Positions 9,489 through 18,054 of a stretch of 64,000 nt of DNA are shown here, one piece after another (positions within the stretch are counted from its first letter, which is position 1; every line of letters starts with the position of its first letter). A program made the translations under genes and the position numbers. The DNA comes from Oligella ureolytica DSM 18253 (GTDB lineage Bacteria; Pseudomonadota; Gammaproteobacteria; Burkholderiales; Burkholderiaceae_B). A model generated the notes under the pieces. The model searched no databases. It was not told the origin of the DNA and saw only the letters and a program-made list of their open reading frames with translations. The DNA lies in NCBI RefSeq assembly GCF_000373745.1, contig NZ_KB892281.1, forward strand, positions 1 through 64,000, in the 5' to 3' direction.

Positions 9489-9690
9489 AATTTTTATCCT
9501 TTGGTTTCTGCAGCAAGATAATCGCGTGAATCATTATCAGAAAAACCACCACAAAAAAACCAAGCATAAAGCCCACTAAAATATTGCTCGTCACAATCCA
9601 AAAAATAATTGTTAAGAGCAATGTGCACACTATCCAGCGGCGATTAATCCACTCAAATAAAATAGACACACCAGATTTAAACTTACTCAT
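9487..9690 (-). CDS. Hypothetical small membrane protein with two transmembrane segments
   Basis: A 67-residue protein with two hydrophobic segments, about residues 18-38 and 39-60, and charged ends (N-R-R before the first, K-P-K-D-K-N at the end). AAGG lies 9 bases before the ATG. Both termini are probably cytoplasmic. I do not recognise the family. It converges on bamC, with only the terminator between them. Confidence 0.6.
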   Translation of the reverse strand: MSKFKSGVSILFEWINRRWIVCTLLLTIIFWIVTSNILVGFMLGFFVVVFLIMIHAIILLQKPKDKN

Positions 9691-9889
9691 TCTAAAACCT
9701 TTTATTTAATCCTCTAAAAACGTTTCTAAGCGTTGATACAAGCTGTTACTCATACAGTTCTTATCGGTTTAACCCTAATAATAAAAACTCTCATAATAGA
9801 GCATAATGAACGGTAAGCGTTCACAAGACGCTAGCGATAAAAACGCAGATTATCCATTTGCGTAAATCACAGATTAGGAGACAGTACGG

Positions 9890-12800
9890 ATGAATAAAGC
9901 AATTAATAATCCGTTTGATGATACTACTTCAACAGCAGACAAACAAAGTGGAGCTGATATTTCAACATCAAAAACAACCAATTTAGCTCCGGGTCATGAA
10001 GATATTAGTCTAGATACCAAATACACTGCCCGTTCCGGCCGTGTATTTATGAATGGTACACAAGCATTGGTTAGGCTTCCTCTAATTCAAAAGTTGCGAG
10101 ATGAGCAAAACGGACTAAATACCGCAGGCTTCATCTCAGGCTATCGCGGTTCGCCTTTGGGTAATGTTGACCTAGCCTTATGGAATGCCCAAAAGCATCT
10201 TGAAAAGCACGACATCGTATTTCAGCCTGGGCTTAATGAAGACCTCGCAGCCACCAGTGTCTGGGGCTCACAGCAGCTTAACCTTTTCCCCGAAGCAACC
10301 CGTGAGGGTGTATTTTCCATGTGGTATGGTAAGGGGCCCGGTTTAGATCGCTCGATGGACGTTTTTAAACACGCCAATAATGCGGGAAGCGCAAAGTACG
10401 GCGGTGTCTTATTAATCGCAGGCGATGATCATGGCGCCAAGTCCTCAACCGTTGCATACCAATCCGAGCATGTACTACAAGCGGCGGGCATTCCTGTCCT
10501 CTACCCTTCTACTGTTCAGGAGTATTTAGATTTCGGTATTCATGGCTGGGCCATGAGCCGCTACTCCGGGCTATGGGTTAGCATGAAATGTGTCACAGAC
10601 GTCGTCGAATCCAGCGCCTCGGTTGATGTCGATATTAGCCGTGTACAGATACAGTACCCCGAAGATTTCAAATTACCCGACGATGGTTTAAATATTCGCT
10701 GGCCTGATACTCCCTTGGCTCAAGAAGAGCGTTTAAACAACTATCGTTGGTATGCGGCACTCGCCTACGTTCGTGCCAATAAAATTGACCGTATTGTCAT
10801 AGACTCTCCCAATGCAAAGTTCGGCATTATGACGGCAGGCAAGGCCTACCTTGACGTGCGCCAAGCATTAATTGACTTAGGCCTAACCAAAGAAACTAGC
10901 GCCACCCTAGGCATTCGTCTATACAAGGTAGGCTGTGTGTGGCCTTTAGAAGCCCAAGGTGCACGCGAGTTTGCAGAGGGTTTAGACGAAATCCTTGTTG
11001 TTGAAGAAAAGCGCCAAATCATGGAATACGCTCTCAAAGAAGAGCTTTACAACTGGCGCGATGACGTACGCCCCGAGGTTTACGGCAAGTATGATGCCAA
11101 AGAAGACGGCGGTGGCGAATGGTCTGTACCTAGAGGCCCATGGCTACTGCCTCCAAATGCTGAATTATCTCCTTCTATTATTGCTAAAGCCATTGCGCAG
11201 CGCTTATTAAAACGTGATTTACCCGCTGATATTCGTGCCACCATTGAAACTCGCCTAGCGATCATTCGCGCCAAAGAAAAAGACAGTCAGCGTATTTCAG
11301 TTGTGACCGAACGTAAGCCTTGGTTCTGTTCAGGTTGCCCACATAACACCTCAACTCGTGTACCCGAAGGCTCTCGCGCAGTCGCCGGTATTGGTTGCCA
11401 CTATATGACCATCTGGATGGATCGTAATACCGAGACCTTCACTCAAATGGGTGGTGAGGGTGTGACTTGGATTGGTCAACAGCACTTTACCAACACCAAG
11501 CATATTTTTGCCAATTTAGGTGACGGTACTTATTTCCACTCAGGTATTCTTGCTATCCGTGCTGCCATTGCCGCAAAAGCAAATATTACCTATCGTATTT
11601 TATTTAATGACGCAGTGGCAATGACAGGCGGTCAACCGGTTGATGGCACCCTGACCGTGCCAGCGATCAATGCTACATTAATCGCTGAAGGGGTCAAAAA
11701 GATCGTGATCGTCAGTGATGAACCGGAAAAATACAAGGGCGTATCATTAGTCAATAATCCTGAGATTCATCATCGCGATAATTATGATGCCGTCATGGAG
11801 GAGCTACGCAATACCGAAGGCACCACCATTATTATTTATGATCAAACCTGTGCAACAGAAAAGCGTCGACGCCGTAAGCGTGGCACTTACCCTGATCCAC
11901 AGCGTCGTGTTTTTATTAATGATGAGGTATGTGAAGGCTGCGGTGATTGCAGTGAAAAATCCCACTGTTTATCAGTCGAACCTTACGAAACACCACTAGG
12001 CACGAAGCGCCAAATTAACCAGTCCAGCTGTAACAAAGACTTTTCCTGTGTGAAGGGCTTTTGTCCAAGCTTTGTGACTGCTGAAGGCGCTGAAATGATA
12101 AAACCGAAGATTGACGGCGCTAATATTCCGGTATTAGACAGCAACATGCCGAAGCCGCAGTTACCTACGATTAATCGAGCCTACAACATTTTAGTACCGG
12201 GCGTAGGTGGAACCGGCGTTGTTACCGTCGGTGCTATTCTCGGCATGGCCGCACACTTAGAAAGTAAAGGTGTGCATGTCTTGGACATTACCGGATTAGC
12301 TCAAAAAGGTGGTGCTGTGATTAGCCACGTACAAATCGGCTATCAGCCATCCGACCTTTATGCTACTCGAATCGGGATTGGTGAAGCAGACTTAATTTTA
12401 GGTTGTGATTCACTGGTTGCCGCATCCAAAGAAATTACCTCAAAGGCACAAAAAGGTCGCACTTGGGGGGCCATTAACCAAGCCAAGGTACCTACCGCAG
12501 AGATTATCGCTAATCGCAAATGGCGTTATCCCAGCAAAATTACCGAGTACGATATTAGAGATGTTTTGGGTGAAGAAAATGTCAGCTTCTTTGATGCCAA
12601 TCGCAAAGCATTGAAACTACTCGGCGATACTATCTTTGCAAACCCCTTATTAATGGGTTATGCATGGCAGCTGGGTAAAATACCTTTGCAATACGAGAGT
12701 CTGATGCGGGCGTTTGAGTTAAATAACGTAGCGATCGAGAAAAATAAGGAGGCCTTTGAATGGGGTCGTCATTTAGCCATTCACGGACCCGACTCCGTCA

Positions 12801-13537
12801 ATACCGATCCGGTTTCAAAAATCACGATCGATGATGATGACGCAGCCACCACCAAGCCTATTGCGATGGTTGAAAGTCTTGATGCGCTTATCGAACGCCT
12901 AAGTAATCGTTTAATAGATTATCAAAATGCAAAGTATGCGGAGCAATTTAAGCAAGTAGTCGCCTCAGTTCGCGAGGTAGAGCATCATATCGCCGGTAGT
13001 CATGCTCGCCGATTGACTCAAACGGTAGCACGAAATCTGCACAAACTGATGGCCTATAAAGACGAATATGAGGTCGCCAGACTCTATCTACGCAAAGAGT
13101 TTTTTGACCGCTTAAGACGCCAATTTGAGGGTGAACCGGGTAAGGACTATCAATTATATGTCCACCTGTCACCGCCAAGCTTAAAGATGAAAGATAGCGA
13201 TGGCACACCTCGTAAGAAAAAATATGGTCCTCGTATCTTTACGCTATTTAAGATATTGACTAAGTTGAAGTTCTTACGTGGTACAGCGTTTGATCCGTTT
13301 GGCAGACACCCGGATCGGGTGTTAGAGCGTCAGCTCATTGTTGAGTATCTTGATACGCTGGAACAAATCAAATCATCGCTAAACGATCACAATTACGATA
13401 TTGCTTTGGAATTGGCTAATTATCCTGACGATATTCGAGGATATGGCCCTGTCAAAGAAAAATCGCTCGTGGCGGCGACGCAGAAAAAAGAAAAACTGCT
13501 TAAGCAATTAATTTCTAATACTAATTTAGCGGCATAA
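9890..13537 (+). CDS. Indolepyruvate ferredoxin oxidoreductase, alpha/beta/gamma fused (IorAB type)
   Basis: A 1215-residue fused 2-oxoacid:ferredoxin oxidoreductase that oxidatively decarboxylates aryl pyruvates from amino acid breakdown to acyl-CoA, reducing ferredoxin. Domains in order: alpha pyrimidine-binding part (about 45-400), a TPP-binding part with C-S-G-C-P-H-N-T and G-D-G-T-Y-F-H-S, a Cys-rich ferredoxin insert starting at Cys681 (C-E-G-C-G-D-C and C-V-K-G-F-C-P), then the gamma domain with P-G-V-G-G-T-G-V-V. The C-terminal roughly 250 residues are the DUF6537-like extension of this fusion family. FdxA and Fpr, 9 kb away, are possible electron partners. Confidence 0.9.
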   Translation: MNKAINNPFDDTTSTADKQSGADISTSKTTNLAPGHEDISLDTKYTARSGRVFMNGTQALVRLPLIQKLRDEQNGLNTAGFISGYRGSPLGNVDLALWNAQKHLEKHDIVFQPGLNEDLAATSVWGSQQLNLFPEATREGVFSMWYGKGPGLDRSMDVFKHANNAGSAKYGGVLLIAGDDHGAKSSTVAYQSEHVLQAAGIPVLYPSTVQEYLDFGIHGWAMSRYSGLWVSMKCVTDVVESSASVDVDISRVQIQYPEDFKLPDDGLNIRWPDTPLAQEERLNNYRWYAALAYVRANKIDRIVIDSPNAKFGIMTAGKAYLDVRQALIDLGLTKETSATLGIRLYKVGCVWPLEAQGAREFAEGLDEILVVEEKRQIMEYALKEELYNWRDDVRPEVYGKYDAKEDGGGEWSVPRGPWLLPPNAELSPSIIAKAIAQRLLKRDLPADIRATIETRLAIIRAKEKDSQRISVVTERKPWFCSGCPHNTSTRVPEGSRAVAGIGCHYMTIWMDRNTETFTQMGGEGVTWIGQQHFTNTKHIFANLGDGTYFHSGILAIRAAIAAKANITYRILFNDAVAMTGGQPVDGTLTVPAINATLIAEGVKKIVIVSDEPEKYKGVSLVNNPEIHHRDNYDAVMEELRNTEGTTIIIYDQTCATEKRRRRKRGTYPDPQRRVFINDEVCEGCGDCSEKSHCLSVEPYETPLGTKRQINQSSCNKDFSCVKGFCPSFVTAEGAEMIKPKIDGANIPVLDSNMPKPQLPTINRAYNILVPGVGGTGVVTVGAILGMAAHLESKGVHVLDITGLAQKGGAVISHVQIGYQPSDLYATRIGIGEADLILGCDSLVAASKEITSKAQKGRTWGAINQAKVPTAEIIANRKWRYPSKITEYDIRDVLGEENVSFFDANRKALKLLGDTIFANPLLMGYAWQLGKIPLQYESLMRAFELNNVAIEKNKEAFEWGRHLAIHGPDSVNTDPVSKITIDDDDAATTKPIAMVESLDALIERLSNRLIDYQNAKYAEQFKQVVASVREVEHHIAGSHARRLTQTVARNLHKLMAYKDEYEVARLYLRKEFFDRLRRQFEGEPGKDYQLYVHLSPPSLKMKDSDGTPRKKKYGPRIFTLFKILTKLKFLRGTAFDPFGRHPDRVLERQLIVEYLDTLEQIKSSLNDHNYDIALELANYPDDIRGYGPVKEKSLVAATQKKEKLLKQLISNTNLAA

Positions 13538-13567
13538 GAAATTTTTACTTGCTTAAAAGTAGCTTAC

Positions 13568-13611
13568 AATAGGAAAATAGATAGTCGATAAAACTTCTCT
13601 ATTTTCCTATT
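13568..13611. promoter_or_regulatory. 14-bp inverted repeat in the gdhA leader
   Basis: AATAGGAAAATAGA (13568-13581) is the exact reverse complement of 13598-13611, with a 16-base spacer. It ends 8 bases before the gdhA ATG, where no Shine-Dalgarno is visible. It could be an operator, an RNA hairpin that controls translation, or a weak terminator of the upstream gene; no T run follows. Confidence 0.6.
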
Positions 13612-13619
13612 ACAAGATC

Positions 13620-14972
13620 ATGAGCTACTTAGATAACGTCTTCAGTCACTTTCATCAACATAATCCACACCAGCCCGAATTTACCCAAGCGGTACATGAA
13701 GTGCTGGAGACTTTAGCACCTTTATTTGAGCGCGAATCAAAGTACGAAGAACACAGCATTTTAGAGCGCATCATCGAACCTGAAAGACAAATTGTTTTCC
13801 GTGTGGCTTGGACGGATGATACGGGCAAAGTGAGAGTCAATCGAGGTTTTCGTATCCAATACAACTCAGCCCTCGGTCCATACAAAGGGGGTATTCGCTT
13901 TCACCCGACGGTTTCCCCCAGTGTAATTAAGTTTCTCGGCTTCGAGCAAATCTTCAAAAATGCACTCACCGGTTTATCAATCGGTGGCGCCAAAGGCGGC
14001 GCTGACTTTGATCCTAAAGACAAATCACCAGGTGAAGTGATGCGTTTTTGCCAAGCTTATATCACGGAGCTTTATCGTCATATAGGTGCGACGGTCGATG
14101 TACCTGCCGGTGATATCGGCGTCGGCTCCAGAGAAATTGGTTATATGTTTGGTCAGTATAAGCGCATTACCGGCCGCTATGAGGGTGTACTGACAGGCAA
14201 AAGACCTCTCTGGGGTGGTTCCCTAGCTCGTACCGAAGCGACCGGCTATGGCTGTGTGTACTTTGCTCAGCATATGCTTAAAGCACGCAATAGAGACATG
14301 GAAGGTAGAATTTGTGTCGTTTCCGGTGCTGGCAATGTAGCAATCTATACCATTGAAAAACTGCAACAACTAGGGGCAATTCCCGTTACCTGTAGCGATT
14401 CTCGCGGCTTTATTTATGATAAACATGGTATCAACCTTCAAACACTTCAATCGCTCAAAGAAGGTGCCAATGAGAGCTTAGAGCTTTATTTAAAATATCA
14501 CCCTGACGCAGTTTATACGCCGGTGAGTGACTACCCGGACGGACAAAACGGAGTTTGGTCGGTGCCATGCGATTTGGCCTTTCCTTGTGCAACACAAAAT
14601 GAACTTAATGCCAAGGATGCTCAAACCCTCCTAGCTAATGGTTGCTTTTTAGTGTCCGAAGGTGCCAACATGCCTTCTACACCTGAAGCAGTTGAACTGT
14701 TTTTGAACGCTAAAATTTTATACGGCCCGGGTAAAGCGGCTAACGCAGGCGGTGTTGCTACCAGTCAATTAGAAATGGCGCAAAATGCCAGCATGCAACA
14801 ATGGAGTTTTGAACAAGTGGATAGTCGCCTTAAGCTGATTATGGAAAATATCTATCGCCAATGCGCTCATACTGCTGAAGAGTTTGGGGAGCCTAATAAC
14901 CTAGTATTAGGGGCAAATATTGCCGGATTCCGTCGCGTTGCCGATGCAATGATTGAGCAAGGCGTTTATTAA
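13620..14972 (+). CDS. gdhA: NADP-specific glutamate dehydrogenase
   Basis: Hexameric enzyme making glutamate from 2-oxoglutarate and ammonium. The 450-residue length is that of the small hexameric class. The substrate pocket shows K-G-G-I-R-F-H-P and catalytic Lys125 in G-G-A-K-G-G-A-D-F; the catalytic Asp is in V-P-A-G-D-I-G-V-G. The nucleotide fold carries V-S-G-A-G-N-V-A. The start has no clear ribosome binding site and lies next to a large inverted repeat, suggesting translational or transcriptional control. It ends before a convergent terminator facing accD. Confidence 0.97.
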   Translation: MSYLDNVFSHFHQHNPHQPEFTQAVHEVLETLAPLFERESKYEEHSILERIIEPERQIVFRVAWTDDTGKVRVNRGFRIQYNSALGPYKGGIRFHPTVSPSVIKFLGFEQIFKNALTGLSIGGAKGGADFDPKDKSPGEVMRFCQAYITELYRHIGATVDVPAGDIGVGSREIGYMFGQYKRITGRYEGVLTGKRPLWGGSLARTEATGYGCVYFAQHMLKARNRDMEGRICVVSGAGNVAIYTIEKLQQLGAIPVTCSDSRGFIYDKHGINLQTLQSLKEGANESLELYLKYHPDAVYTPVSDYPDGQNGVWSVPCDLAFPCATQNELNAKDAQTLLANGCFLVSEGANMPSTPEAVELFLNAKILYGPGKAANAGGVATSQLEMAQNASMQQWSFEQVDSRLKLIMENIYRQCAHTAEEFGEPNNLVLGANIAGFRRVADAMIEQGVY

Positions 14973-15003
14973 TTTTAATTTTCCAAAGGTTGGGGAGTTA
15001 ATC

Positions 15004-15034
15004 AAGAGCCATGATCAAAATGATCATGGCTCTT
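15004..15034. terminator. Convergent terminator between gdhA and accD
   Basis: A 14-bp perfect stem (15004-15017 with 15021-15034) with loop AAA lies between two facing genes. The T tract is weak (CTTTAAT), but strength comes from the long stem. It probably serves both directions. Confidence 0.75.
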
Positions 15035-15065
15035 CTTTAATCACCTGGTAGCGTGTGAAGCAGTG

Positions 15066-15941
15066 CTACTCCGCCACCGCCTCATAGGATTTACGTGTAA
15101 ATAAAGCAATCAAATGGGCGATGGTTGAACGCATTTCATTACGATGAACCACCATATCAATTGCGCCTTTTTTCAACAGGAATTCAGCGCGTTGGAAGCC
15201 CTCGGGCAGCTGCTCACGCACCGTTTGTTCAATAACGCGAGGACCAGCAAAACCGACTAAGGCGTTTGGCTCAGCAATGACTACATCACCCATAAAGGCG
15301 AAACTGGCTGATACGCCCCCCATTGTCGGGTCAGTTAAGACGCTGATAAATGGCAAACCGGCATCCGATAAACGAGTTAACATCGCATTGGTTTTAGCCA
15401 TCTGCATAAGAGAGAATAAACTTTCCTGCATACGTGCGCCACCTGAAGCACTAACGCAAATAAAAGCGGTACGATTATCAATTGCGTACTGAACACCGCG
15501 CGCAAAACGCTCTCCGACGACAGACCCCATCGAGCCACCCATAAAGCCAAACTCAAAGCAGGCTAAAGTGGTCGGAACATGCATGATTGTACCGCCAACC
15601 ACAACAATCGCGTCATTTTCTTGGGTATCCTTTATGGCTTCAGTTAAGCGGTCAGGATAACGACGAGAATCTCTAAACTTTAGAGGATCCTTGGAACGCA
15701 AATGCTCGCCAATTTCTACTCTACCCTCTGGGTCTAATAAAGAGTTGATGCGAGCACGGGCATTGATGCGCATATGGTGCCCGCAATTTGGACATACATT
15801 TAATGCTTTTTTAAGCTCATCGCTGTATAGCGCTGAGTCACAACTAGGGCATTTAACCCAAACCCCTTCTGGTACGCGTTTAGTGTTTTTATCTTCGCGA
15901 TTAATTCGTGGGGGTAAAATTTTATCTAACCAACTCATCAT
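15066..15941 (-). CDS. accD: Acetyl-CoA carboxylase carboxyltransferase subunit beta
   Basis: The beta half of the carboxyltransferase that makes malonyl-CoA for fatty acid synthesis. The 291-residue protein has the N-terminal zinc ribbon with Cys31, Cys34, Cys50 and Cys53, followed by the crotonase-like core with A-S-G-G-A-R-M-Q-E and G-G-V-S-A-S-F. It begins M-M-S-W-L; either Met may be used. It is the last gene of the relA-trpB-trpA-accD run, two bases after trpA, the usual betaproteobacterial trpBA-accD arrangement. Confidence 0.97.
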   Translation of the reverse strand: MMSWLDKILPPRINREDKNTKRVPEGVWVKCPSCDSALYSDELKKALNVCPNCGHHMRINARARINSLLDPEGRVEIGEHLRSKDPLKFRDSRRYPDRLTEAIKDTQENDAIVVVGGTIMHVPTTLACFEFGFMGGSMGSVVGERFARGVQYAIDNRTAFICVSASGGARMQESLFSLMQMAKTNAMLTRLSDAGLPFISVLTDPTMGGVSASFAFMGDVVIAEPNALVGFAGPRVIEQTVREQLPEGFQRAEFLLKKGAIDMVVHRNEMRSTIAHLIALFTRKSYEAVAE

Positions 15942-15943
15942 TT

Positions 15944-16777
15944 TTACTCTTTTGTTACGGTTTCAAGGCCTTGGCGGATAGAAGCTAACCATTCGCCGGC
16001 ACTGCTGGCCGCTACGTGATCATGCTGATCTTCAGTATGTCCTTCAATCGCAGCTTGCATGGTATTAATTAACTGGCTGCCAATGACTACTGCATCAGCA
16101 ACAGACGCAATGGCACGTGCACTCTCAACATCTCGGATACCAAAACCCACACCAACCGGAATATTAACAAAACGTTTAATATTTTGTACTTTTTTCTTAA
16201 CATCTTCGGTATCTAAGGTAGCGGAACCCGTCACACCTTTAAGTGAAACATAGTAAACATAGCCCTTAGCGATTTCACCGACCTTTTTGATACGTTCATC
16301 CGTGGAGGTTGGTGCGATTAAGAAAATAGGTGCTAAATCAGCTGCTTCAAAATATGCGGCAACCTCATCAAACTCTTCAGGCGGGAAATCCACGACTAAC
16401 ATCCCATCGACTCCGGCTTGGGAAGCTGACTGAGTAAAGTGCTCCCACCCCATCGCTTCAATAGGATTAGCATAGCCCATCAGCACAACCGGCGTTTCCT
16501 GATTTTCCTGACGGAATTGCTTAACCACCTCTAATACACCATTGAGTGTCATGCCCTTAGCCAGAGCACGCTCAGAGGCTAACTGAATCACTTTACCATC
16601 GGCCATAGGGTCCGAGAAAGGTACGCCTAACTCGATGATATCAACACCCCTTGCAACCATCTCATGCATAATAGCCACAGTGGCAGCGGCACTGGGATCA
16701 CCGCAAGTAATATACGGTACTAGAGCAGCGCGCGTATTACAGCGAGTAAAAACATCATCAATTCGTTTAATAGACAT
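15944..16777 (-). CDS. trpA: Tryptophan synthase alpha subunit
   Basis: Cleaves indole-3-glycerol phosphate to indole, which is channelled to TrpB. The 277-residue TIM barrel keeps both catalytic acids at the classical positions, Glu49 ([10 protein letters not shown]) and Asp60 (M-A-D-G). The residue after D-G, almost always Pro in this loop (A-D-G-P), is Lys62 here. Phosphate-binding motifs G-F-G-I-R and V-V-I-G-S are intact. It lies 12 bases after trpB and 2 before accD. Confidence 0.97.
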   Translation of the reverse strand: MSIKRIDDVFTRCNTRAALVPYITCGDPSAAATVAIMHEMVARGVDIIELGVPFSDPMADGKVIQLASERALAKGMTLNGVLEVVKQFRQENQETPVVLMGYANPIEAMGWEHFTQSASQAGVDGMLVVDFPPEEFDEVAAYFEAADLAPIFLIAPTSTDERIKKVGEIAKGYVYYVSLKGVTGSATLDTEDVKKKVQNIKRFVNIPVGVGFGIRDVESARAIASVADAVVIGSQLINTMQAAIEGHTEDQHDHVAASSAGEWLASIRQGLETVTKE

Positions 16778-16789
16778 CTTCTGCGCCCC

Positions 16790-17989
16790 TTACAACTCGA
16801 TATTGCCATACTCGGCAACCGTGTGAATATCCTTATCGCCACGACCGGATAAATTAACTAAAATAATCTTATTTTTATCCATCTGCGGAGCCACGCGAGC
16901 CGCATAAGCTAAGGCGTGAGAAGATTCAAGCGCCGGAATAATGCCCTCAATTGAGCAACAGTCATGAAACGCTTTAACGGCTTCGCCATCATCAACAATA
17001 TCGTAAGTAGCTAATTCCAATTCTTTTAATAAGGCATGCTCAGGACCCACGCCCGGGTAGTCCAATCCGGCAGATACTGAGTGTGTGCTTTGAACCTGGC
17101 CATCGTCATCTTGAATCACTAAGGTGCGATTACCGTGTAAAATTCCGGCCTTGCCGATATTAAGTGAGGCAGAATGAAGGCCACTCTGCACGCCCTTACC
17201 GCCCGCTTCAACGCCCACTAAACTCACATTTTCATAGGCTAAGTACGGGTGAAAAATACCGATAGCATTGGAACCCCCACCGACAGCAGCGACCACCATA
17301 TCAGGCTGACGACCTGCAGCCTCCTGCATTTGCTCAATGGCTTCACGACCAATTACACACTGGAAATCTCGAACCATCTCGGGATAAGGCATAGGACCGG
17401 CAACCGTACCGATGATGTAAAAAGTATCATCAACATTGGTGACCCAATCACGCATCGCTTCATTTAGAGCGTCTTTAAGCGTTCTTGAGCCGCTCTCGAC
17501 AGGAACCACTGTCGCGCCCAAAAGCCTCATACGATAGACATTAAGTGCCTGACGACGCACATCTTCGGCGCCCATATAAACGACACACTCTAAACCATAA
17601 CGTGCAGCCACTGTGGCGGTCGCTACACCGTGTTGACCGGCACCGGTTTCTGCAATAATACGTGTCTTGCCCATGCGACGAGCAAGCAAAATCTGACCGA
17701 TACAGTTATTAATTTTATGCGCGCCGGTGTGATTTAAATCCTCACGTTTAAACCAAATTTGTGCACCACCCAGCAACTCGGACCAGCGCTTGGCATGGTA
17801 GACCGGACTCGGGCGTCCAACGAAGTGCTTGAGCTCATAATCATACTCAGCTAAAAACTCAGCATCGTCTTTGTATTTTAAATAGGCTTCTTTTAGCTCA
17901 TCTAGAGCGTGAACCAAGGTCTCCGCCACAAAGCGGCCACCGAAACGCCCAAAATGTCCTGACTCATCAGGATAGTTGTACTCTCTCAA
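16790..17989 (-). CDS. trpB: Tryptophan synthase beta subunit
   Basis: PLP enzyme joining indole and serine to make tryptophan. It is 399 residues, a normal length. The PLP lysine is Lys92 in H-T-G-A-H-K-I-N-N, the catalytic acid lies in A-E-T-G-A-G-Q-H-G, and the phosphate-binding loop is G-G-G-S-N-A-I-G. It has AGGTCTCTTGAGAGA before the start. Neither trpF nor other trp genes precede it; relA does, 65 bases away. Confidence 0.98.
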   Translation of the reverse strand: MREYNYPDESGHFGRFGGRFVAETLVHALDELKEAYLKYKDDAEFLAEYDYELKHFVGRPSPVYHAKRWSELLGGAQIWFKREDLNHTGAHKINNCIGQILLARRMGKTRIIAETGAGQHGVATATVAARYGLECVVYMGAEDVRRQALNVYRMRLLGATVVPVESGSRTLKDALNEAMRDWVTNVDDTFYIIGTVAGPMPYPEMVRDFQCVIGREAIEQMQEAAGRQPDMVVAAVGGGSNAIGIFHPYLAYENVSLVGVEAGGKGVQSGLHSASLNIGKAGILHGNRTLVIQDDDGQVQSTHSVSAGLDYPGVGPEHALLKELELATYDIVDDGEAVKAFHDCCSIEGIIPALESSHALAYAARVAPQMDKNKIILVNLSGRGDKDIHTVAEYGNIEL

Positions 17990-18054
17990 GAGACCTCCGC
18001 TAATTCTTCAAGTAAATAGTTGATTTTACCTCAATTTGCTTAGCAATATACTGA

